From: a virus
Virus record (IMG/VR): IMGVR_UViG_3300044295_000287
Location: 1 to 54,456 of that record
Direction: 5' to 3' (one strand)
Length of the DNA stretch: 54,456 nucleotides
The notes under the pieces are model-generated. The model was not told where the DNA came from and made no database searches. It saw only the letters and a program-made list of their open reading frames with translations. Positions 1 to 9,405 of this stretch are shown here, piece after piece. How positions within the stretch are numbered: position 1 is the first letter of the stretch; each line of letters opens with the position of its first letter. Made by a program: the position numbers and the translations under genes.

Positions 1-100
1 TTTGAGCATCGCGCTGCTCTAAGGGTATACAATAAACGACGTCTAACTTGCTTTTTTCAACATCGTCTATGCGTTTTGGTTCTTTGATCTTGTCTGCCAT
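1..100 (-). CDS. Partial hypothetical protein (N-terminus only)
   Basis: The minus strand opens with ATG at 100-98 and stays open to the window edge, giving 33 residues that begin MADKIKEPKRIDDVEK. I do not recognise it. It follows the 791-aa class fibre gene on the same strand, so it is probably the next gene of the tail-fibre module. No good Shine-Dalgarno is visible, and an 8-bp stem-loop (100-121) touches the start codon. Confidence 0.5.
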   Translation of the reverse strand, partial: MADKIKEPKRIDDVEKSKLDVVYCIPLEQRDAQ

Positions 101-121
101 AGTAGTAATAATATACTACTA
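100..121 (-). promoter_or_regulatory. Stem-loop touching the start codon of the gene at 1-100
   Basis: TAGTAGTA (100-107) pairs with TACTACTA (114-121) around a 6-nt loop. No T-run follows, so it is not a standard terminator. Its position suggests an effect on translation of the partial downstream gene; this is inference. Confidence 0.35.
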
Positions 122-146
122 CTTATCAGCTTAAATTGTAGGAGAA

Positions 147-2516
147 TTATTTCAAACCAACTATGATTTCTATCATACCATCGGTACCATAAAAATCTTC
201 CAGTGCTTTGCCTATCAAACTACCGGGTTTGGGTGATCGTTCGGCACGAGCTCTACCGCCAGTTGTGCCCACCAGCAGATCTCCCCTATTGATAGGACCC
301 AAAACTTTGCAAGGTACACGTCCCAATAACGCAACAGGTACGACATATGAAGCTGTTAGTGTTGAGTTCATTAAATAAGCAGGCTGTCTACTAACAACTC
401 CCACTATCTTGTTGGTTTCATCGTTTTCACAGGCCGTTACTTCCGTTTCCGTACCAAACTGTAAAACAGTACCAGGTTCGTAGTTAGCATCGGCTGTGTA
501 ATTTTCTGCTAAGTCCGCATATACTGCGGTTACGCCACTGCCAGAAAAGTTATTTGCCGTCAAGTTACCAGTGAACCTCGCGGTTCCAGAAACATCTAAA
601 GTGTATGCAGGAGAGCTGGTGCCAATACCTACGTTACCAGTAGAAATAATACGCATACGTTCTGTTGGTGTGTCGGATCCACCGGTATTGTTACCACCAG
701 TCGCAAATACCAAAGCACCAGCAGTTTCATTAAATGACACGCTGGTATTACCATATGAATTAGTTATCCATACACCCATAGTGGAACCAACACCAGAAGT
801 TTCCAAAATTAACTTATTGTTATTGCTGGCCGAGGTTGATGCAATCCTAGCAGGTTTTGAATTTGAAGAAGATACTGCCAATAGTTCTGTAGGTGAGCTT
901 GTGCCTATACCTACATTGCCATTAGTATCCACACGTAATTTTTCAGAACTTGCAATTTGGAAGATTTGAGCCGCATAGCTGTTTAATACAAAGTTATTAC
1001 TGCCATCAGAACTTATAGTTTGAACATTCGCCGTGCCACCAAACGAAATAGAACCATTCACGTGTAGTTTGTTAACAGGAGTAGTGAGTCCTGTTCCAAT
1101 GCCCAGATTCGTACCAGTAAATGTTAGCAAATTACTTGTAGTAATAGCTTTGCTGCTGTTCAAATATACAACCGTGTTTGCATTATTATCTGATAACGTA
1201 ACAGTGCCGGTGAATGTTGGACTTGCTTTGGTTGCAAATACACTTGTAATAGCTGCACTGAGCGCCAAATCTGCGCTAACTCTGTTGGCAGTTTCTACAC
1301 TCACTGCGTTGCTAACAACGCTTACTGCATTGCTTACCGTATTAATAGCACTCTGTAATGCGGCACTTGCTGATTGGCGGTTTGCTACTTCTACCGATAC
1401 CGCATTACTTGCTGCGTTGGCTATACTAACTGCATTTGCTGCTGCCACTGATACAATACTCACGGCATTGCTTACCACACTTACCGCATTGCTAACTGTG
1501 TTTATTTTTACTACTGCGGAATCAATCCTAGAACTTAATTCGATACCTACACTAAGAAGTTTATCATTAAATGCTGATACAGTATTGCTTAAGGTATTTA
1601 CGGCTGCATTAATTGCACTAGTATCACCAGCTGCCGCACTTACTGCGTTTATGTGTGCTTCTAAAGCTGCACTAGTTGCAATTCTTGCACTTGTTTCCGT
1701 TGCTACGTTAACATTTACTACGCTAAGTGTTTGACTAATCACGCTAACTTGGTTGCTAATGGCGCTAATTTCTTGATTGATAGAAGCTACCGCCGCGCTT
1801 ATATCTTGTCCATTTAGATTTAAATTGCCGCCAATATAAACATTTCCGTCAATGCCAACACCACCACCGCCAGATATAACTAATGCTCCTGTGCTGGTTG
1901 ACGTTGCCGCGTTGCCGCTGCTTAAAGTTAATCTATTTGTATCGTAGCCAACGTTTGCTGCACCTTTGACTGACGTACCAGAATTTTGATAGTACGCGAA
2001 TTGTCCAGAAGTTCCGGAACCTACAACTCCGCTGCCACCACCGCCACCACCGCCAAATGGATCGCCATTGGCCAAATAGTAGTTGTCTGTATATAGTGCG
2101 CCAGCAAAAATATTACCAGCTACACCAGCACCACCGGCTATTACAACAGTCCCTGATCCCACGCTAGTACTGTTCGTTACGTGAGCGAAATCATATGTAG
2201 TACCATTTAATGTCGTATTACTATTAAGTATTGCACTTATTTTATTTGCAGTGCTGACTTGGTTTACGCTAATAGTATTAAGAGACGCACTTACTGCGTT
2301 TACATGTGATTCTATAACGGCACTTGCGGCCTGTCTATTTGTTATTTCTGTTTGTAATGCTGCACTAACTGCATCAACCGCAAGTTGGCTAGCACCCATG
2401 TTATTGACGTTGTAAAGTTCGGTAAAATTGCTGTTTACTTTGACAAAAGCATCTCTTATACCGTCACCAGTACCGTCGTTATTTTGATTACCTATATTGA
2501 CACTTAATCTACTCAT
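147..2516 (-). CDS. Tail fibre protein with coiled-coil repeats and conserved C-terminal head
   Basis: About 789 aa. The N-terminus (SVNIGNQNNDGTGDGIRDAF, then VNSNFTELY) is the attachment-type start seen in many T4-like aquatic phage fibres. The middle holds long runs of heptad-like VSNAVSVVSNAVS repeats, which suggest a trimeric coiled coil. Two copies of a GNVGIGTSSP motif and GALVISGGGGVG-type beta repeats follow. The C-terminus (DLAENYTADANYEPGTVLQF onward) is a domain common at fibre ends, possibly a chaperone-like or Peptidase_G2-like cap. An upstream GTG at 2522 would leave only 3 nt after AGGA, so I choose ATG at 2516, 9 nt after it. It is the last complete gene of the minus-strand tail module. 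Confidence 0.8.
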   Translation of the reverse strand: MSRLSVNIGNQNNDGTGDGIRDAFVKVNSNFTELYNVNNMGASQLAVDAVSAALQTEITNRQAASAVIESHVNAVSASLNTISVNQVSTANKISAILNSNTTLNGTTYDFAHVTNSTSVGSGTVVIAGGAGVAGNIFAGALYTDNYYLANGDPFGGGGGGGSGVVGSGTSGQFAYYQNSGTSVKGAANVGYDTNRLTLSSGNAATSTSTGALVISGGGGVGIDGNVYIGGNLNLNGQDISAAVASINQEISAISNQVSVISQTLSVVNVNVATETSARIATSAALEAHINAVSAAAGDTSAINAAVNTLSNTVSAFNDKLLSVGIELSSRIDSAVVKINTVSNAVSVVSNAVSIVSVAAANAVSIANAASNAVSVEVANRQSASAALQSAINTVSNAVSVVSNAVSVETANRVSADLALSAAITSVFATKASPTFTGTVTLSDNNANTVVYLNSSKAITTSNLLTFTGTNLGIGTGLTTPVNKLHVNGSISFGGTANVQTISSDGSNNFVLNSYAAQIFQIASSEKLRVDTNGNVGIGTSSPTELLAVSSSNSKPARIASTSASNNNKLILETSGVGSTMGVWITNSYGNTSVSFNETAGALVFATGGNNTGGSDTPTERMRIISTGNVGIGTSSPAYTLDVSGTARFTGNLTANNFSGSGVTAVYADLAENYTADANYEPGTVLQFGTETEVTACENDETNKIVGVVSRQPAYLMNSTLTASYVVPVALLGRVPCKVLGPINRGDLLVGTTGGRARAERSPKPGSLIGKALEDFYGTDGMIEIIVGLK

Positions 2517-2522
2517 GAGCAC

Positions 2523-2561
2523 TAATCCTGTTAATATAGTATTTATTTGACCACAGGATTA
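2523..2561 (-). promoter_or_regulatory. Late promoter inside a hairpin that hides the fibre gene's ribosome site
   Basis: On the minus strand AATAAATA (2547-2540) resembles the T4 late promoter TATAAATA and would start RNA near 2534. It lies in the loop of a perfect 9-bp inverted repeat: 2553-2561 pairs with 2523-2531. The 3' arm contains the AGGA ribosome site of the fibre gene. RNA reading through from upstream would form the hairpin; RNA started at this promoter lacks the 5' arm. Same layout as at 42365-42399 and 49299-49343. Confidence 0.6.
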
Positions 2562-2601
2562 AATACCGCTCACTATATAGTTGAATACAAATATTCCTGT
2601 A

Positions 2602-5600
2602 CTATTGGGTAGGTTTTGGTTTTGATGCATTTGCATACTTATCTGGCGCTTCTGCAAAAGCAGCAAATATCTGTTTTATACCACTAGGATTTGATACTAG
2701 GCCACGTAATTTAAATCCATTTGATAAAATGTCAACATTCGTTGAAGTGTTGCCATCACCGGATAATTCCTGGACTGGATTATTTGGATTCAGCTCAGAA
2801 TTTGATACATTAAACCTGTTACGAGCTGTGTCAATAATTGCCCAATAGTTTGTTTGCTCTACTGCTTTCATTAAAATAAAAGCAGGCCTAAATCCACAAT
2901 AAACAAATGTGCCATCGGTACCGCCATTACCTATGTAACTACCAAATTTACTAAAACCCGGCACTTCTGCCCAACAATAAGCAACATAGTTGTCATTACT
3001 TTTATTAGTATTTTGATAATCGGTTTGACCCGTACCACCAACCGAAAATACTTGGTTTGTAGGTAAGGTGTTATTGAAATTGCCAGCTCTTGTATAATAT
3101 GCAGTTGTTTCTTCTAAATAGGGAACATTTACCGCACCTTGATCTTTATGGAATACCGGCCACTGCGCTGACCCTGTAATTAATGCGCCAGAAGTTCTAT
3201 TCTTTATGATTATAAAATCAGGCTTAACCCCTAAACCATGAGCGATAGTTGCGCCGGCTTGTCCATTGCCAGTATACGTTACAATACTAAATTTACTTAG
3301 AGTGTTTGCCGAATATGTAGAACTAATAGTAGCATTATTTTGTCCAGCTGTATTTGTAGTAGTGTTATTCCCAGCTCGCCACACCCAGTCAACATAAGTT
3401 TTTCCTGTGGCATTTTGGCTTGCATCAACAGTATATCCGTCATTACTAAACCCTGTTATAATATTTCCAGTAACTTCCTGTGTCACTACATTAGTGCTCA
3501 ATAATTTGTTCACACCACGAACCGAATCAACCAAATAATGATTGCCGGTATCGTTTCTTATTTTAGTCCAAACCAGATCAGGTTTGAATCCCAACCCTGT
3601 AACTGTCACAGATGTCCCTGTTCCAGTTCTAGTTATCACATCAAAATATTTGTTGCCTTTGTATATCTGTGGCAATTGCAAATTGGCATTAGTCCAAGCT
3701 TTAAATCCAGCAGGAGGTAATCCGGATCCAGTATAAGTATTTCCTGACCCTGATACATAAGCACCACGGAATGACTGTTGACCAAAATTGGCGTAGGATA
3801 TGGTACTATCATAAACACTGCCGCCTGGTGCGAACACGCTAGAACTCTTAACCGTGTATGTTGTTAACGGGTTTGTGCCTGCGGCTGGATCTCCTCGGTT
3901 GCCACTGCTATTATTGTACCAAACACCATTGCGTCCAGCCCAAAATTTACCTGTGTCAGCATCAAAAGCTATCATTATCACGTCACTTGTGTTCCATACC
4001 CCACTAGGATCTGGGGAAGTGAGATATGTTAAAGAGTAATTACCGTTATCGTTTAAATAAATCCTAGTATAGCCATCGCCTGTGTATGGACCAATACTTA
4101 CGCCCCAACCTGTTACCCCATCTCTACCAGGATAGCCGGTCACATTTTTATTGTGGGACAAATCATGTATACCCCAAACTGGGTAACCGGTATTTGTAGT
4201 TGCGCCAGTTCTTACTTCATAATACCATTTGCCTTTGTTAACCGTCATTGTTCCCACTGCTGTGCGATTTCCATCAGCTGCAACAGAAAGTCCGCCATCG
4301 GCTATTGTAGACGTTGATGGGTAAACAGAATTCCAAACACAATAATTACCAGTTGGTTGTATTTTGTTACCAAAAGCGGATGGGCTGTCTTTCAAGCTAT
4401 CAAAATCTTTTTCGTAAATGGCTGGAGATAATAAACTTAAAGACCCATCAGGATACCAATTTATGGGCAAATTATTCCCATCTATTGTAATCTGTACCAT
4501 ACCGTTGCCACCGCGGCCGCCACTCCATGTTCCTTGATTAGGATATGCAGGATCTCCCGCGCCGCCGTTCCCAACAAAAATTGTAATATTTTGTCCAGGC
4601 GTCAAGTCACCTACTGCAAAAACTTTTCTGACATAAGCACCAGAGCCGCCGCCGCCGCCATCGCCGGTTCCATAATCATAACCGCCAGCACCGCCACCGC
4701 CGGGCGCCCAGCCTGGTGCACCATTGAGACTGGTTGCTCCTCCCGGGCCACCGCCGCTGGGTGCTGTGGCGCCAGCATTGCCGCTACCACTGTCACCATT
4801 TGTGTTAACTGTTCCGCCCGAAGCTGTGCCCCCCGACCCAACCGAGAACACAGGAGAGCCACCTGATCCACCACCAGCAGTCAATGTTACTGTTCCTATA
4901 GGATGTGGGCTAGTGATTGAAACAGTAGTAGTCTGTCCTAATCCGCCGCCGCCATAACCTACACGCCCAGCACCACCGCCACCGCCCGCGCCCCATGCCT
5001 CTATGGTTATGTTACTTGTGTAACTTGGTACCACAAACGTAGTAGCACCTGGCGTGGTCAATCTTGTGATTTTTTGTCTTTGATCAAATCCCAATGATAC
5101 AGGATATAAATTTCCATCTGTATATGTTCTAATATCAGTAAAGGGTAAATAAACACCATAAGTGCCATAGCCACCGGTGTATTTTTTAGCGATCCATTCG
5201 CCAGTCTTGTAATCTGTACGCCCAAACGAAGCGGGTGTTAATGCAACACCATCAACATAATGAAACTCTGCTAGATTACCGCTGAAATAATAGCCATAAC
5301 CTTTGCCTATATTTTGTTTATAACTAGTATTGCCCCAACGCGATACTGTGCCAGCATTGATACCATAGCCTGCATATCCGGGGTAAAATTCTAGAGTTTG
5401 CCTCTGCCCATTTACATAGATTTTTAATCTTTCTGCTTGGGTGGCGTTGGTTATATCACAAACTGCTACGATATGATACCAAGCATTAGGGTCTCTGAAT
5501 TGTGCGCTGGTTCTGACCCAAAAGTAATAACTGTTTGGATTACCGCCAACAACGTTTACCCAATCAATGTGATCGTCTGCATCGAAAAATATATTTTCGC

Positions 5601-6591
5601 CTGCATAGTAGGCACTTGGATTGTCGCCTGCTTGTAATAAACCAGATGTGCCCATTTTATTGCGCTTGCACCAAACGCTCACGGTCCAGCGTTTACTGTT
5701 AGCTGCACTTACTGCTGTTCCCAATCGTGTGCCAGTTACGCTCCAGGTCACAAAATTGCTGCCTACTACATAATTACCAGCAGCACCGCCAGAACCTGCT
5801 AGATATGCGCCACTACCACCCAGAGGCCAACCCGCACTTGCATATTTTTGTTGGCCATTGGTTCCTGCTTGACCTAAATCACCACCGTTGCCGCCATAGT
5901 TGTTACACTGATATGTTCCTTCAGGAGAACCAAGTCCACCAGTTGTTAGGGTACCATTGCTTCCAGGATAAGCACCTTGGCCCGCTGTGCCGGCAACAAG
6001 CCCTGCACCGCCGCCACCGCTACCACCTGTAGTATATGCACTGACTGAGTATGGACCGCTGCAACCAATATCACCGCCGCCACCACCGCCACCACCGCCA
6101 CCGCCAGCTACTGTACCATTATTGCTAATAGTCACATAACCGTTGGTCCAAATAGCGTCACCACCAGGCGTTCCGTTAGTGCCCGGTGTTCCCTGATATC
6201 CACCTACACCACCTGTACCACCCGCGCCAACAATATATGCACCACTGTTTACAAAAACAGTAATAGCGCAACCAGTTGGAAATCCGCGTATATCTAACGC
6301 TGGCAAGTAAACACTGGTGGAACCAACTTTAATATTATTGTTGATGGTTAAATTTACTGTGCAAAGACTATAACCATCGTAACCGGCAGTTTTAGCAGCA
6401 TCATACAGCACATAGTTGTTTGTATCAGCACTAATAGTTAAATTGAATGTAGTGGCCAAAGATCCACCGGTAGCTGCTTGCGTAGTTAGATTCTTAAACA
6501 AATACGAACCGCCCTCGCTTTTAAAACGCAAAGATTTGGTTATCTTAAAATGATCTAGTTTTTCTGTGCCACCAGCTGACTCATTAAACAT
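2602..6591 (-). CDS. Large mosaic adhesin/tail fibre (Gly-rich, LamG-like, SPRY-like domains)
   Basis: 1329 aa, probably a receptor-binding virion protein. Rough domain order: N-terminal beta region (1-120); poly-Gly region including eleven Gly in a row (about 120-280); concanavalin A/LamG-like domain (about 297-485; SVWCKRNK, WYHIVAVCD, KIYVNGQR, GNLAEFHYVDG); second Gly-rich domain (about 513-703); SPRY-like domain (about 750-940; KGKWYYEV, WGVSIG, IMIAFDADTGKFWAGRNGVW); C-terminal repeats of the FKPDLVWTKIR/VKPDFIIIKNR type (about 970-1320). Gly-rich lattices of this kind form polyglycine-II adhesins such as S16 gp38. The start lies 1 nt past the stop of the 602-aa gene, so they share a transcript. 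Which domain binds the receptor cannot be told from sequence. Confidence 0.8.
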   Translation of the reverse strand: MFNESAGGTEKLDHFKITKSLRFKSEGGSYLFKNLTTQAATGGSLATTFNLTISADTNNYVLYDAAKTAGYDGYSLCTVNLTINNNIKVGSTSVYLPALDIRGFPTGCAITVFVNSGAYIVGAGGTGGVGGYQGTPGTNGTPGGDAIWTNGYVTISNNGTVAGGGGGGGGGGGDIGCSGPYSVSAYTTGGSGGGGAGLVAGTAGQGAYPGSNGTLTTGGLGSPEGTYQCNNYGGNGGDLGQAGTNGQQKYASAGWPLGGSGAYLAGSGGAAGNYVVGSNFVTWSVTGTRLGTAVSAANSKRWTVSVWCKRNKMGTSGLLQAGDNPSAYYAGENIFFDADDHIDWVNVVGGNPNSYYFWVRTSAQFRDPNAWYHIVAVCDITNATQAERLKIYVNGQRQTLEFYPGYAGYGINAGTVSRWGNTSYKQNIGKGYGYYFSGNLAEFHYVDGVALTPASFGRTDYKTGEWIAKKYTGGYGTYGVYLPFTDIRTYTDGNLYPVSLGFDQRQKITRLTTPGATTFVVPSYTSNITIEAWGAGGGGGAGRVGYGGGGLGQTTTVSITSPHPIGTVTLTAGGGSGGSPVFSVGSGGTASGGTVNTNGDSGSGNAGATAPSGGGPGGATSLNGAPGWAPGGGGAGGYDYGTGDGGGGGSGAYVRKVFAVGDLTPGQNITIFVGNGGAGDPAYPNQGTWSGGRGGNGMVQITIDGNNLPINWYPDGSLSLLSPAIYEKDFDSLKDSPSAFGNKIQPTGNYCVWNSVYPSTSTIADGGLSVAADGNRTAVGTMTVNKGKWYYEVRTGATTNTGYPVWGIHDLSHNKNVTGYPGRDGVTGWGVSIGPYTGDGYTRIYLNDNGNYSLTYLTSPDPSGVWNTSDVIMIAFDADTGKFWAGRNGVWYNNSSGNRGDPAAGTNPLTTYTVKSSSVFAPGGSVYDSTISYANFGQQSFRGAYVSGSGNTYTGSGLPPAGFKAWTNANLQLPQIYKGNKYFDVITRTGTGTSVTVTGLGFKPDLVWTKIRNDTGNHYLVDSVRGVNKLLSTNVVTQEVTGNIITGFSNDGYTVDASQNATGKTYVDWVWRAGNNTTTNTAGQNNATISSTYSANTLSKFSIVTYTGNGQAGATIAHGLGVKPDFIIIKNRTSGALITGSAQWPVFHKDQGAVNVPYLEETTAYYTRAGNFNNTLPTNQVFSVGGTGQTDYQNTNKSNDNYVAYCWAEVPGFSKFGSYIGNGGTDGTFVYCGFRPAFILMKAVEQTNYWAIIDTARNRFNVSNSELNPNNPVQELSGDGNTSTNVDILSNGFKLRGLVSNPSGIKQIFAAFAEAPDKYANASKPKPTQ

Positions 6592-6592
6592 C

Positions 6593-8401
6593 TTATGCTA
6601 CTTCCTGTGCTCTGCCTTGCTCATACATATATGTGCCATCACTAAAGAAACTAAAGAAATCAACCGCTCCCGCCGTCGTTGATAAGTCAGGAGAACTTCC
6701 GCCAATCCATTTATAATTTGCACTCCAACTTAAAGTTCTATTGCCAGTACTATCCTGTATTACCATAACTGTGTAGAAACCGCCATCCAATAAATTAGTT
6801 GGCGTTGCCATAGTCGCGTTACCTGTTAAGGTTACGCGAGCGGTTTGGCCATTAGCCGTATTCCAGTTAATAGTGGAACCATAAGTCAACGCTAAAGTTG
6901 GTGAGTACCCCACATTTGCTGCAAGATATCCTGCTCGCAAAGTTGTACCATCATAAGTTAAATTGGTAGGGGTCTGTGATACTGCTGCACCAGTAGAAAC
7001 ATAATATGCTAGTCTGTTTGCTGTACCACTATTAACTGTGCCGCTACTGGATCCATAAGCAACACCATTTGCATAATATAAGTTATCTGTATACAAACCA
7101 ATATTAGCACGTAATTTACCCTGAACCGCTACACCTCCCGAAACTACCAATGCACCTGTTGATAAACTGGCTGCATCTGTGGTATCAGTGATGCTAGTGC
7201 TCTTTGTAATTTGCAGTGTCGTTGCAGGAGTTAATGTCAACGTACCAGAAGCAGAAGTTACTATACCCGCACTTAAATTTCCAGAAGCTATGTTGCCCGA
7301 TACTGTCAAGGATGATAGTGTGCCTAGACTTGTGATATTTGTCTGCGCCGCAGTTGTAAGAGTACCAACAATACTTGTACCACTTAAATTACCAGCTGCT
7401 ACGTTACCAGTTACTGCAAGCGAAGTTAGCGTACCCAGGCTAGTGACGTTTGGCTGCGCTGCGGTACTTAATGTTCCCGCTAGTGTGGTTGCAGTGGCGG
7501 TTCCGCTTACGGTAAGACCTGTCAACGTACCAACGCTAGTGACGTTAGGTTGCGCTGCGGTGCTCAATGTTCCAGAAATATTAGTTCCAGTCAAGTTGCC
7601 GGTTGCAACAATATTGCCACCAGCATAAACGTTGCCAGATACGCCAGCGCCACCGGAAACTTTTAATGCACCTGTGCTAGAACTTGTACTTGCGGTAGCA
7701 TTGGTGATGGCTAAATTTCCGCTTGTACCTGTATTAGTATCAGATCGCATAAATTGCGTGCTGTCTAATCCATCCAATAAATCAGCGTTTGCAACTTTTG
7801 CATTAAGTGTGCTGTTTAGGTTGAGACCCGGCTCTATAGTTGCAAATCCGGTGATAGCTGGGCTGGGAGTAAATGCGGCATCTCCACTGAAAATAGCTAC
7901 TACTTGACCGCCAGCATTAATGTTAACCACTGCGTGTGTTGTTACACCGTCAGATACCTTAGCTACTTCCTGACCAAATCTATAACCAGCAGAATATAGT
8001 CCCAAATCACCGGTCCAGTCAGGTCCTATTAGATCCCAGCCCGATCCATTGTATGTTTTAAGTTGTTTATTGGTGGTGTCGTACCATAAATCACCTACGT
8101 TTGCGCCTGTTGGGGCTGAGCCATCTGCTGTGGCGCTGCCAATGTTTTTCCACGCTGTACCTGTGTAAACTTTAGGTAGTTTGTTGCCGGAGTCATACCA
8201 AAACTGACCCGTCATAGGTTGACTGGGTTGTGTGGTATTTGCAAAATTTTCCAGCATTTTGACAAAGTTTTCATTCAAACTTTGTCCATAATTCGTGTAA
8301 TTTTTACCAATCAGCGCGATATCTAGCGTAGTAGTATCTAGGCTGCCATCAGTTACAGTGGCTACTGTTCCACCCGCTGTTTTTGTAATAGTATAACTCA
8401 T
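6593..8401 (-). CDS. Tail fibre protein with internal 'GTLSTAAQPNVTSVGTL' repeats
   Basis: 602 aa. The first 150 residues (ALIGKNYTNYGQSLNENFVK, then MTGQFWYDS and W..IG..) match the N-terminus of the 548-aa neighbour at 9406-11052, so the two are paralogous fibres attached the same way. Residues about 270-370 hold three tandem copies of a roughly 32-aa unit (GTLSTAAQPNVTSVGTLTGL). This unit type is common in aquatic phage fibres. A GALKVSGGAGVSGN repeat also appears, shared with the fibre at 147-2516. The C-terminal 90 residues look like a compact tip domain. A late promoter lies directly upstream, and the next gene begins 1 nt after the stop. Confidence 0.8.
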   Translation of the reverse strand: MSYTITKTAGGTVATVTDGSLDTTTLDIALIGKNYTNYGQSLNENFVKMLENFANTTQPSQPMTGQFWYDSGNKLPKVYTGTAWKNIGSATADGSAPTGANVGDLWYDTTNKQLKTYNGSGWDLIGPDWTGDLGLYSAGYRFGQEVAKVSDGVTTHAVVNINAGGQVVAIFSGDAAFTPSPAITGFATIEPGLNLNSTLNAKVANADLLDGLDSTQFMRSDTNTGTSGNLAITNATASTSSSTGALKVSGGAGVSGNVYAGGNIVATGNLTGTNISGTLSTAAQPNVTSVGTLTGLTVSGTATATTLAGTLSTAAQPNVTSLGTLTSLAVTGNVAAGNLSGTSIVGTLTTAAQTNITSLGTLSSLTVSGNIASGNLSAGIVTSASGTLTLTPATTLQITKSTSITDTTDAASLSTGALVVSGGVAVQGKLRANIGLYTDNLYYANGVAYGSSSGTVNSGTANRLAYYVSTGAAVSQTPTNLTYDGTTLRAGYLAANVGYSPTLALTYGSTINWNTANGQTARVTLTGNATMATPTNLLDGGFYTVMVIQDSTGNRTLSWSANYKWIGGSSPDLSTTAGAVDFFSFFSDGTYMYEQGRAQEVA

Positions 8402-8425
8402 TGTTGCTAATCCTTTTATCTAATG

Positions 8426-8433
8426 TATTTATA
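8426..8433 (-). promoter_or_regulatory. T4-type late promoter for the fibre operon
   Basis: The minus strand reads TATAAATA exactly, in a 67-bp gap between genes. RNA would start near 8420, giving a leader of about 19 nt with AAAGGA before the ATG at 8401. This is the best consensus match in the minus-strand module. Confidence 0.75.
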
Positions 8434-8468
8434 ACTAAACAATATTTAAAATTTGATGCCCAACATTG

Positions 8469-9404
8469 TTATCCAAACGTAATTGTCCAGGAACCTACAT
8501 TAGTCCATTTATAAATTTTGTATCCTGGAATAGTGCTGAATGCAGGAGATCCCGTAGTTGAGATTGCGTTTGGATAAGTATCTGGGTATCTAACTATTAC
8601 TACACCATCAGCACCTGATGCTCCGGAATAATTGTTATAGTAGAAATATCCCCCTCCACCACCGGAACCTGTATTTGCAGCACCTGTAGTTGGAGGTCTA
8701 CCATAACCTCCGCCGTTGCCGCCTATACCGGATCCACCAACGCCATAGTCAGCACTATGATCTCCAAGAATACCAACATAAGCTCCGCTGCCGCCGCCCG
8801 CTGCATACATGACCGAAGTTCCTGTGATTGCTGAAGCTATGCCAGGACCACCATCATATCCGGTACTAGCGCCACCAGCGCCACCACCTCCACCGCCCCA
8901 AGCAGAAAAGTAACCATCGTATCCCTGTCTAGGCTCACTTTTATATGGACTTCCTGGATATACGCCATAACCAGCTCTGTATGCTTGATATAATGCACCA
9001 CCCCCAGAGCCGCCATCTCCACCATGCTGACCAGCAGCTTGAACACTACCACCGCCACCATAAGCAGATAAATTGTAAAATGTTGAATTTCCAGCGTCGC
9101 CAATTGATCCTGCCCCCACAGTGACAGCTATTGGGGAACCTGTGGGAACCTGAAGCAGCGAGCCGCCCACATTCGTCAATAAACCACCAGCACCACCACC
9201 GCCTCCCCATGCGCCAGATCCGCCGCCACCACCACCAACAATGAGATATTCCACAGTAACTACACTAGGCCACACCTGTTTCCAACTACCACTGTTTTTA
9301 ATAAAAACTGCTGTGGGAGTTTTCCAAACACCACTTTGTTTAATGTATGGTACAGAAATTGGCTTCCAAACACCAGCATGTTTTACATAGAAGTTGCGTG
9401 CCAT
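8469..9404 (-). CDS. Glycine-rich adhesin / fibre tip protein
   Basis: 311 aa. The N-terminus carries three copies of a 15-17 residue motif (VKHAGVWKPI, IKQSGVWKTP, IKNSGSWKQV; residues 8-50) ending in a Trp-Lys pair, probably an attachment or oligomerisation segment. From residue 55 on it is a Gly-rich domain with several GGGGG runs (VEYLIVGGGGGGSGAWGG) and a C-terminal YKIYKWTNVGSWTITFG strand. This composition is that of the Gly-rich adhesin domains placed at tail-fibre tips, where loops between polyglycine helices vary to change host range. It lies 1 nt after the 548-aa fibre gene, in the same operon. Confidence 0.75.
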   Translation of the reverse strand: MARNFYVKHAGVWKPISVPYIKQSGVWKTPTAVFIKNSGSWKQVWPSVVTVEYLIVGGGGGGSGAWGGGGGAGGLLTNVGGSLLQVPTGSPIAVTVGAGSIGDAGNSTFYNLSAYGGGGSVQAAGQHGGDGGSGGGALYQAYRAGYGVYPGSPYKSEPRQGYDGYFSAWGGGGGGAGGASTGYDGGPGIASAITGTSVMYAAGGGSGAYVGILGDHSADYGVGGSGIGGNGGGYGRPPTTGAANTGSGGGGGYFYYNNYSGASGADGVVIVRYPDTYPNAISTTGSPAFSTIPGYKIYKWTNVGSWTITFG

Positions 9405-9405
9405 A

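Noticed and set aside
1033-1734. Plus-strand open frame of 233 codons
   Set aside because: It is antisense to the coiled-coil repeats of the tail fibre; the Leu/Ala/Thr-rich product mirrors those repeats and has no convincing ribosome site.
6060-6115. CRISPR-like or microsatellite repeat of CCACCGCCG
   Set aside because: It is the codon run for poly-Gly in the adhesin; no spacers are present.
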